Positions 1 to 5,948 of a DNA stretch of 13,837 nucleotides are shown here, piece after piece (the first letter of the stretch is position 1; every line of letters begins with the position of its first letter). The stretch is from Victivallis vadensis (lineage in GTDB: Bacteria > Verrucomicrobiota > Lentisphaeria > Victivallales > GWF2-50-93). The stretch is from assembly GCA_020718525.1 (NCBI GenBank), contig DYRX01000079.1, positions 1-13,837 on the forward strand. Direction: 5' to 3'. The translations under genes were made by a program, and so were the position numbers. The notes below the pieces were generated by a model. It made no database searches, was not told the origin of the DNA, and saw nothing but the letters and a program-made list of their open reading frames with translations.

Positions 1-107
1 CATCTTTCTATGGTTGCATCCCATGGATAGTCAATTATTGGGATACGGTCTGCTTCGCGGTGTTCATAGATCCTTGCAAATCTTTCCCACGATGTCATTT
101 CTATCAT
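1..107 (-). CDS. Uroporphyrinogen decarboxylase (URO-D) family protein, N-terminal fragment
   Basis: Only the first 35 codons and two bases of a 36th are inside the window; the gene runs off the left edge. The fragment begins MIEMTSWERFARIYEHREAD and goes on with R-I-P-I-I-D-Y-P-W-D-A-T-I-E-R. This is the usual opening of URO-D-superfamily proteins: an S-x-ERF helix, a D-R-x-P strand, then PW and a T-x-ER stretch. The cut codon starts TG, so it is probably Trp, as is common in the family. A clear GGGAG ribosome binding site at 114-118 sits six bases before the ATG. In anaerobes and in Lentisphaerota-like genomes such paralogues usually act as corrinoid-dependent methyltransferase relatives or have unknown roles, rather than making haem. 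The true substrate cannot be told from the fragment. It follows the serpin on the same strand after a 95-bp gap. Family is fairly sure; function is open. Confidence 0.75.
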   Translation of the reverse strand, partial: MIEMTSWERFARIYEHREADRIPIIDYPWDATIER

Positions 108-202
108 GCCTATCTCCCAATTTGAGCTTCGCGTTTGGACATTTTGAATTTGTTTGCGATTAAGTGCCTAGAGGTTTGGATTGCTGGCAAAGCCTGTTTT
201 GA

Positions 203-1441
203 TTAAAGAGGCTCGGCGTATCTGCCCATGAAGAGAATTGTCTTGCTTGCTTCGTGGACAATGAGGAGAAGAAACGGATGATCCGCCTTGAATGTCGGCT
301 CATCCTGAGGTGGCATCGCGGTCACTTCCATCATCACTGCTGTCGCCGCGCTTGCTTCTGTTCCCTCCTCATTTACGTCGAGAAAGCTTTTGTGGATTAC
401 CGCCGATATCAGGAAGTTCTTAGTCCCGTCAATTCCTGAAAAGTCCGCTTGATCCGTGAATGCATTGCGCATGCCGAGCGTCTCCAAATATTCTTTGAGG
501 GAATAGCTCTTTTCTATTTTAAATCTCGGAACAAATATTTTTACACTTCGCGGCGCCGCCGACTTTTTCAGCCTCAAGAATTCCTCTCCATTCATTTTTT
601 GTTCGAGAGCCATAATCCCGTCCCTGTCCTTCGGTAAAATGATATTCATTGAGACAGTATTCCCCAAATATGGCAACGAGATCATTTGTAGTGTGTCGTC
701 TTCGCAATACGGGACTCTTTCGCTCTTGTTCATGAACGGAATCTTTTTTTCAGTTTTGCCCAGGCAGAAAAAGGGCATTTCACGCGTTCTTTCCTTTTTA
801 AATGGCTTTTTCCAGGTGCCCTTGAAATAGACTGCGTTTGTGATTACGAAGCGTGTAAGATTTGTTATAACACGTTCAGGGATAAGGTCTTTAATTTTTT
901 CTTCCGTCTTGTTCTCGACCCACAGATTGATTTCCTTCCTCGCCGCCTCGGGATCCGCCTGGAAATCCAGCTCCTTTAGTCCGCCTGAAAAATATTTGGC
1001 GATGATCCCAGTGTAGGAGTCGAGAAACTTGTGTCCTTTCTGCATCCAGGCGGCGTTGGCGATTTTCAGAGCAATATCCTTTGTGGAATCTTTCTGTATG
1101 AGCAGATTGGTCTTGTGGAAGGCGATTGCCGTTGATTCCTTGCTCTTGTCGAATGCAAGGGTTTTTCTCATCTCCTCCTCCGTGCTCGAATTCGCGCCCT
1201 CGTAGGCAATGGCAAGAGCCGACGACACGCTGAAAGGAGAGATGAAAATGTTTTCCCCGCTCCCTTTTGCAATCTGGGAATAGAGACTGAAGGCGAATCT
1301 GGAGTTCGACGAAGAAAGACTCTCAATATCACGATCATCTGCCACGGCGGACGACTCCTGGGATTGGATTTGGCAAGAAAGCAGTAGCGCGGAAATAGCC
1401 AGATTCAGACATATTACTGTCTTCACACGAACTCTCCTCAT
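203..1441 (-). CDS. Lipoprotein serpin (serine/cysteine protease inhibitor)
   Basis: This is a full-length serpin of 412 residues, a suicide-type protease inhibitor. A basic N-terminus and hydrophobic stretch end in a lipobox, L-L-S-C, with the lipidated Cys at residue 23. The mature protein should therefore be tethered to a membrane. Serpin hallmarks are present: N-I-F-I-S-P-F-S-V near residue 65, F-V-I-T-N-A-V-Y-F-K-G near 198, and the reactive-loop hinge N-E-E-G-T-E-A-S-A-A-T-A near 357-368. The C-terminal D-H-P-F-L-L-L-I and F-M-G-R strands follow. The small residues in the hinge mark an inhibitory serpin. Counting from Gly at P15 gives P1-P1' as about Thr374-Ala375, but the loop is two residues longer than in antitrypsin, so P1 could shift to Met376. 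The ATG at 1441 was chosen; a TTG two codons upstream (1447) is possible. No strong ribosome binding site is seen. It lies 111 bp downstream of a papain-like protease gene on the same strand. Confidence 0.93.
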   Translation of the reverse strand: MRRVRVKTVICLNLAISALLLSCQIQSQESSAVADDRDIESLSSSNSRFAFSLYSQIAKGSGENIFISPFSVSSALAIAYEGANSSTEEEMRKTLAFDKSKESTAIAFHKTNLLIQKDSTKDIALKIANAAWMQKGHKFLDSYTGIIAKYFSGGLKELDFQADPEAARKEINLWVENKTEEKIKDLIPERVITNLTRFVITNAVYFKGTWKKPFKKERTREMPFFCLGKTEKKIPFMNKSERVPYCEDDTLQMISLPYLGNTVSMNIILPKDRDGIMALEQKMNGEEFLRLKKSAAPRSVKIFVPRFKIEKSYSLKEYLETLGMRNAFTDQADFSGIDGTKNFLISAVIHKSFLDVNEEGTEASAATAVMMEVTAMPPQDEPTFKADHPFLLLIVHEASKTILFMGRYAEPL

Positions 1442-1552
1442 TTTCAAACTTGTTAAAAAACGAAAAACTCAGATAGCAATTCCGACCTCGAACACCATGC
1501 AGTTTGCTGAATATTTACCAAGTAAAGTCTCGCACGACGCGAATACATAAGC

Positions 1553-3391
1553 TTACGGATAGCCGCCAGCTCCTGTTCCGGAGTCAATCCAAAATAGAAT
1601 TGTGCCTTCTTCAGTTCCTTTTGGAAAGCTTGGGACAAATATGTCAAGAGAGCTCTCTCCACTGTTTGGATCGAACAATATTGAGCCTTTGACTATTTTG
1701 CAAGTCTTTTTCTTACTTTTGCCACAGCAGTCGTAAGTGAAATAAGCTTTAGGCTTCCTGCCAAAAAACTGACCAACGATTTCAATTGTTTCACCGGGGA
1801 CAAAATCGTCAGAAGCCGATTCCACTGTGGGAGCAAGCAAAGTGACCTCGCCAATCTGCTCGTTGACAATCTCTCCGTCGGATTTTCCTTTGACCCACAG
1901 CGCATAATTGCCTGGGATGCCTTTTGCTGTCCAGAGGCAGTCCGCATAGTTTTGCGGGAAATCTTTTGTAGAGGATGTCACTTTTACGGTTTTTTTCTTG
2001 TCGTTAGCGTCGAGGGCATATATGGACGGCTTCCTGCCAAGCTCCTGGGAGAAGCTTGCCACGAAACTAGTCCCGATTGTTGCATCAAATTCGGCTCCGC
2101 CACCTAGGATCGCAGTGAAATCGCATCCGGTTACGTTTCCGCCCTCGATATTGACAGTTCTGCTATCCGGAATGAATGTGTAGCCGCTCTTTGCCGGTGT
2201 CACGGCGTATGTTCCGTCTGCGAGACCAGTTACGGAGAATGCTCCGTCCGCATTGCTTGCCGCTGAAGCAGTGCCCGAGTCTGAAACGCTCACAAGCACT
2301 CCGGATTGAGTGTCGCCGGAAATTGTTCCGCTGACCGAATACTGTCCAGCCACGCCTTGGGCTTCGAGGTAGCATGCGGCGAAATTGACACCGGCGCTGA
2401 AGTACTTTATGCGCATGTAGCCGTTTTCGCCCCATGTCGAGCCCCAGCTATTTCTAAGTATCCACGCTTGATCCGCATCGCTCCAGCCGACCAGGGAGAT
2501 CGCATGATTTGACTTTGAGTAGTAATATGGGTTTGTGGTCGGAGTTGTATAGCTGTCCTCATATATGCCACTGCTATAGGCGCTGAACGCCGATGTTGTA
2601 AGAACTGCGGCGTCAACTGTCCCGTAGGTGCTGATCACGTTTTTGATCTGCTCGGTTGTGTCTGCGTAATTTTGCGGATAAACCCTGCCCCAAGCCTTGA
2701 ACAGGATTCTCGGGAATTGTTTGGACGCTTCGATGACAGCAGAGCTTGGCTGTGTTTCCGTGTATGGGAAATTTGCTTCCGAACAGACACCCTCTATGCC
2801 GATCGCCCCTTCCGGCGGCCCTGCCAGCGTAAGTGCCATTAGCTCATAGTATTCGTAGTCGGCTCCGGCACCGCCGCCAAAATGCGCGCTGTAGGGTGAC
2901 GCAGATCCTAGCGTCCAGACAAGATATGATTCAGACAAATCAACGCAGTTGGCATCGCAGAGTCCGTATCTATAATTGTAAGTTGTTTCTGCGCAGGCGT
3001 TTGCGGCGAACGCATAGCAGGATCCAATCCGTTTCTGATTTCTGACTGCGCCTATATAGCTGTGCCCATTGTAGTTTCGCCAGTCGAAGCCTGCGGGTGC
3101 CTTTCTCATCATGCCCAGGCTGGAGTCGCTGAACGGGGCGATGGTCCGCTGGTCTTGAGGTGGAAGCTGTTTGAGGGGGAAGATCTTCGCCTTTTCCGCC
3201 TTGGAGAGATTGTAGACCCAATTCTCGCGCACGGTGAAGTTGTATCCGTTGTCCTTTATCTTCTGGCGGATCGTTTCGAGGTCATCGTCCGGAGCAAATG
3301 CGATCTTCGTCTGGGCGTGCGTCTGAAATGCTCCGACTGCGAAGAGCAGGGGCGCTAATAGTACCCTCAAGAATTTTGTTCTCACCGCCAT
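1553..3391 (-). CDS. Secreted papain-like (C1A) cysteine protease with C-terminal beta-sandwich domains
   Basis: This encodes a secreted cysteine endopeptidase of 612 residues. A signal peptide ends at about T-H-A-Q, followed by a propeptide-like helix region (about 30-95). The C1A catalytic domain spans about 100-345. The oxyanion Gln119 and catalytic Cys125 lie in N-Q-K-R-I-G-S-C-Y-A-F, His296 in S-N-H-A-I-S-L-V-G-W, and Asn314 in R-N-S-W-G-S-T-W-G, so all catalytic residues are kept. The usual Cys before GSC (QGxCGSC) is replaced by Ile. Next comes a carboxypeptidase-regulatory-like domain (about 350-425; V-S-G-T-I-S-G and D-G-T-Y-A-V). Two related TIG-like modules follow (about 434-517 and 518-609), both carrying a G-R-K-P then a Lys-run motif; they probably bind surfaces or partners. 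Start: the ATG at 3391 touches a GGGAG; a GTG at 3385 has that GGGAG six bases upstream and is equally good; a TTG at 3424 is less likely. All give nearly the same signal peptide. The serpin gene lies just downstream. Confidence 0.92.
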   Translation of the reverse strand: MAVRTKFLRVLLAPLLFAVGAFQTHAQTKIAFAPDDDLETIRQKIKDNGYNFTVRENWVYNLSKAEKAKIFPLKQLPPQDQRTIAPFSDSSLGMMRKAPAGFDWRNYNGHSYIGAVRNQKRIGSCYAFAANACAETTYNYRYGLCDANCVDLSESYLVWTLGSASPYSAHFGGGAGADYEYYELMALTLAGPPEGAIGIEGVCSEANFPYTETQPSSAVIEASKQFPRILFKAWGRVYPQNYADTTEQIKNVISTYGTVDAAVLTTSAFSAYSSGIYEDSYTTPTTNPYYYSKSNHAISLVGWSDADQAWILRNSWGSTWGENGYMRIKYFSAGVNFAACYLEAQGVAGQYSVSGTISGDTQSGVLVSVSDSGTASAASNADGAFSVTGLADGTYAVTPAKSGYTFIPDSRTVNIEGGNVTGCDFTAILGGGAEFDATIGTSFVASFSQELGRKPSIYALDANDKKKTVKVTSSTKDFPQNYADCLWTAKGIPGNYALWVKGKSDGEIVNEQIGEVTLLAPTVESASDDFVPGETIEIVGQFFGRKPKAYFTYDCCGKSKKKTCKIVKGSILFDPNSGESSLDIFVPSFPKGTEEGTILFWIDSGTGAGGYP

Positions 3392-3702
3392 CTCCCGGTA
3401 TGGGAATGTTGCCCCTCTTGGCAAATGCCAAATGAAGCGAATACAGCAATATTCAGCCGATTTTCATCGCGCCACGGATTCAGATGCCTGAAGGTTGAAG
3501 AGGCAAGAAAGAAAAGTCATATGAAAAGGACTGAAATAATTTAAATTAATCTTCCGCTCCTCTTGAAATGAAAAGTGCCTGAGGCTAATCTATGCTTGCA
3601 TGATGCGAATTCAACTAGGGGGAAAGACAAAAAGTTGTATTTCCGTTGAACGAGGACATATACGGAATACGGGAAATACGCAAAAATAGTCTTCGACTGC
3701 AG
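3392..3702. promoter_or_regulatory. Divergent intergenic region between the protease gene and the repeat-protein gene
   Basis: This 311-bp gap holds no convincing gene. It must carry promoters for both the minus-strand protease and the plus-strand repeat protein. A sigma70-like candidate for the plus strand lies at 3563-3591 and is listed separately. At 3514-3528 is AGTCATATGAAAAGG, which resembles the conserved end of the two upstream elements found before the glycosidase operon and the 996-residue protein gene. A purine run AGGGGGA at 3617-3623 looks like a ribosome binding site, but no in-frame start lies at a proper distance from it. Confidence 0.5.
3563..3591 (+). promoter_or_regulatory. 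Candidate sigma70 promoter for the W-DP repeat protein gene
   Basis: TTGAAA at 3563-3568 and TAATCT at 3586-3591 are separated by exactly 17 bases. This gives a start of transcription near 3598, about 105 bases ahead of the chosen ATG. The spacer contains the small inverted repeat GCCT-G-AGGC. It is the best plus-strand match in this gap, but it is judged by eye only. Confidence 0.35.
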
Positions 3703-4908
3703 ATGAATAAAGAAAGAAAAAAATCCTGGAACTGGCGGACGATTGCAATTTTTGCGGTTGTTCTTCTGCTTAACGATCTGATCATATTCGAGTATTTTCG
3801 CATCAAGAACGGTGCTAAGATCCAAGTTTCGGAAAATACTGATTCACTTGCTTCCAAGCTCCCAGATCTACCTTCTGATCCATTGTCTGCAGACAGCGAA
3901 ATGGATGACAAAATAGATAAAAAAGCATCCTCTGTTTCAGAATCTGCAACTGTGAAGTCTTTTGACGCAGATGCACGAAGACTTCTCTCCCTTTCCGGGG
4001 CTGATCGCTCTCGCGCCTTGCGCGGGCTTATCAAAGATTGGGGCAAAGACTCGCCCGGAGCTTTCGCCGACTGGGCACTGAAAAATCTTAAAGGGAAGGA
4101 ATTGGAATACGCCCTTTCGAGAATATGCGGAGTCTGGAGTGCAGGCTCTCCCCGGGACGCGGCAGGCTGGGCTTTAGATTTTGTGCCAGAGGGCGAGTTC
4201 CGGGACTCGCTTCTGTCTCAGATCCTTGAAAACTGGATCCATCGCGATCCGCAGTCCGCCGCCCAGTGGGCTCTTGCAATGCCGGAGGGAGCTAAGCGCA
4301 ATGACGCAGTCGCATACGTGGCACGGCAGTGGGGACTGGAAGCTCCGGAATCCGCCGCAGAATGGGTGCTTGGACTAGGCGAAGGAATTGACAAAAAACC
4401 AGCCCTTTTCCATTTGGCCATTTCTTGGGCGATGAACAACCCTTCTGCCGCTAAAGACTTTGTTCTTTCTATCCAGGATGAAAAGCTGAGAAGTTCCGCA
4501 ATCAGCGGTCTCGCGAGAGGATGGGCATACGGCGATCCGGATGCATCCGCGAAATGGACTCTATCGTTGCCGGATTCAGACGGAAAACTAAATGCGATCG
4601 CCTCCCTCTCGAGGATTTGGGGAATAAATGATCCCTATTCGGCGGCAAATTGGGCGCTGGAACTTTCAAATCAAGATCATCAAAAAATAGCAGTCACAGG
4701 TCTTATAAGAGGATGGATTTCACAAGACCCCTATGGCGCTGCGGAATGGGCTTTGAAACTCTACAATGAGAGCAAAGAAAATAATTATCCTCTTTTAGCT
4801 CTCGTAAAAAAATGGTCGGAAACAGATCGCAAGACCGCACTCGAATGGCTCAATAAATCCGGGCTTTCCCAGGAAGAAAAGCAAGACTTGCTGGGGAAAT
4901 TAAATTAA
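3703..4908 (+). CDS. Membrane-anchored protein of nine W-x3-DP helical tandem repeats, function unknown
   Basis: The 401-residue protein has a short basic cytoplasmic tail (M-N-K-E-R-K-K), one hydrophobic segment (about 12-32), a polar low-complexity linker rich in Ser and Asp (about 40-90), and then nine tandem repeats from Trp113 to the C-terminus. The membrane topology is probably type II, with the repeats outside the cytoplasm. Each repeat is 31-33 residues and follows W-x3-(D/S/N)P-x-(S/A)AA-x-W-A-L, then an acidic turn and a second helix ending one residue before the next Trp. This predicts a two-helix solenoid like TPR or Sel1 repeats, which usually bind other proteins. Similar repeats occur in uncharacterised Verrucomicrobiota and Lentisphaerota proteins (from memory). 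No catalytic motif is visible. The ATG at 3703 was chosen because it sits just before the membrane segment; no ribosome binding site is seen, and a TTG at 3646 would add 19 residues. It is the only plus-strand gene here, with no operon partner. Confidence 0.8.
   Translation: MNKERKKSWNWRTIAIFAVVLLLNDLIIFEYFRIKNGAKIQVSENTDSLASKLPDLPSDPLSADSEMDDKIDKKASSVSESATVKSFDADARRLLSLSGADRSRALRGLIKDWGKDSPGAFADWALKNLKGKELEYALSRICGVWSAGSPRDAAGWALDFVPEGEFRDSLLSQILENWIHRDPQSAAQWALAMPEGAKRNDAVAYVARQWGLEAPESAAEWVLGLGEGIDKKPALFHLAISWAMNNPSAAKDFVLSIQDEKLRSSAISGLARGWAYGDPDASAKWTLSLPDSDGKLNAIASLSRIWGINDPYSAANWALELSNQDHQKIAVTGLIRGWISQDPYGAAEWALKLYNESKENNYPLLALVKKWSETDRKTALEWLNKSGLSQEEKQDLLGKLN
4039..4905 (+). repeat. 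Nine tandem W-x3-DP protein repeats of about 32 residues
   Basis: Trp codons recur every 31-33 codons. The units start W-G-K-D-S-P, W-S-A-G-S-P, W-I-H-R-D-P, W-G-L-E-A-P, W-A-M-N-N-P, W-A-Y-G-D-P, W-G-I-N-D-P, W-I-S-Q-D-P and W-S-E-T-D-R. The last unit has lost the Pro and is probably a capping helix pair. The units are clearly related in protein but diverged in DNA, so this is an old array and not a recent slippage expansion. Confidence 0.85.
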
Positions 4909-4947
4909 TTGAAACCCCCTTTTGTCGGCTAACTATAGTTTTCCATT

Positions 4948-4974
4948 TAATAAGTTCAAATTGTGAATTTATTA
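4948..4974. terminator. AT-rich hairpin between convergent genes, possible two-way terminator
   Basis: AATAAGTTCA and TGAATTTATT pair over ten base pairs (one G-T wobble) around a five-base loop, and one further T-A pair closes the stem. It lies in the 114-bp gap between two convergent genes, where a shared terminator would be expected. The stem has almost no GC and no clean U-tract follows on either strand, so termination is uncertain. The rest of this short gap holds nothing recognisable. Confidence 0.3.
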
Positions 4975-5022
4975 TCCATGAAATAACTGCAAAATGCCAG
5001 GTGGAATCAAAACACGGAAAGA

Positions 5023-5898
5023 TCATCTTTTCTGCTCTAGGAATTTCTCCAGGAAACCTTCCTCGCTCATTCCCATCAGATCAAGAGGCAGGCAGAGCCT
5101 TACCGTCTTGATCCTGCAGCATGACTGGCAGATCCGAACCGATCCGGCCGGTCCAATCCTTGCCTGGGATTCGGCGCGTGAAAGAGAAAAAAGATTTTCC
5201 AGCAGGGATATTAATCCCTCGTAGGCGAGATGAATCGCTGTCGCCATATTTTCATCCGAGCCTATGCACATTATTTCACCGCCACGCACGAGCCAGGGAT
5301 ATTCGGATGGAGAAAGATGGCATTTCCAGACGGAAATGACGGCGTCTGCCGCGGACTCCACGCCCTGTCCTTCCACTTCTCCGTCGCCCATTGCCAGATG
5401 TACATCCCCCATCGAGAACATGGCACCTGGAAGCTTCGCCTTGAAAAAGATCGTTGCGCCTGCGGCAAAATCGCGGCAATCAATGTTTCCGCCGCATTTT
5501 CCGGAATCATGCGAAGAAATTTCCTCGGTAATTTCAGATGGAGACACGCCCATGCATCCAATGCTGGGCTCCATCGCAACTGAGAGGTTGCCCAGGAAAT
5601 GAAGTCTTCCGTTCCTAGGCATATGCACGACATCGCCCTGCTTGCCATATCCGACAGCCCTGATCTCATGTACTTTCAATCCAATTGTGTCTCCCACCTC
5701 TATCCCCTCGACAAATATCGGACCTGTCATGGGGTTGAAAAACATGGAAGGATTCGACGAGATTCCGGCGCAGTCAAAAACGCCTCCGGCGGCGGAAGGC
5801 ATCTCGACTAGCAGGATTTCTCCAAGCTTTACCAGGTCCGCCGGGTTATTAAGCGGAGAAAGCGTTCCTACAAACTTATCTCTTCCAATTACTTTCAT
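5023..5898 (-). CDS. Acetamidase/formamidase (FmdA/AmdA) family amidase
   Basis: This 291-residue protein belongs to the FmdA/AmdA family, which hydrolyses short amides such as formamide or acetamide to ammonia and the acid. Family landmarks appear in order: a G-D-like N-terminal strand, N-P-M-T-G-P-I-F-V-E-G near 55-65, a cluster G-G-N-I-D-C-R-D-F-A-A-G near 136-147, and P-G-A-M-F-S-M-G-D-V-H-L-A-M-G-D-G-E-V near 157-175. The last holds the conserved Asp and His. The C-terminus keeps the expected pattern of a V-R-I-x-Q strand ending in V-R-L-x-L-P. No signal peptide is seen, so it is cytoplasmic. The ATG at 5898 was chosen because the protein then opens like the family (M-K-V-I) and GGGGGA lies about ten bases upstream. 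The frame is open upstream to 5985, and an ATG at 5946 sits two bases after the stop of the GH38 gene, giving an overlap-free alternative. It is the last gene of the operon; its true substrate there may be an N-acyl sugar or amide by-product (inference). Confidence 0.88.
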   Translation of the reverse strand: MKVIGRDKFVGTLSPLNNPADLVKLGEILLVEMPSAAGGVFDCAGISSNPSMFFNPMTGPIFVEGIEVGDTIGLKVHEIRAVGYGKQGDVVHMPRNGRLHFLGNLSVAMEPSIGCMGVSPSEITEEISSHDSGKCGGNIDCRDFAAGATIFFKAKLPGAMFSMGDVHLAMGDGEVEGQGVESAADAVISVWKCHLSPSEYPWLVRGGEIMCIGSDENMATAIHLAYEGLISLLENLFSLSRAESQARIGPAGSVRICQSCCRIKTVRLCLPLDLMGMSEEGFLEKFLEQKR

Positions 5899-5948
5899 TT
5901 TCAAGAGTTCCCCCATTTTATTCAAGTTCAATCCGATATATGGCATTA

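Noticed and set aside
1453..1662. 69-codon minus-strand frame overlapping the end of the protease gene, possibly a frameshifted protease tail
   Set aside because: Its sequence has no TIG-like pattern and does not extend the second module; the protease frame runs cleanly to its own stop. No ribosome binding site before it.
203..3391. Serpin and protease considered as a toxin-antitoxin or phage-defence pair
   Set aside because: Both carry export signals, and no phage or defence neighbours are present; a protease and inhibitor relation outside the cytoplasm is the simpler reading.
3615..4046. 143-codon minus-strand frame opposite the start of the repeat protein
   Set aside because: It is antisense to a clear repeat-containing gene, is Ser/Arg-rich as expected of a shadow frame, and shows no domain.
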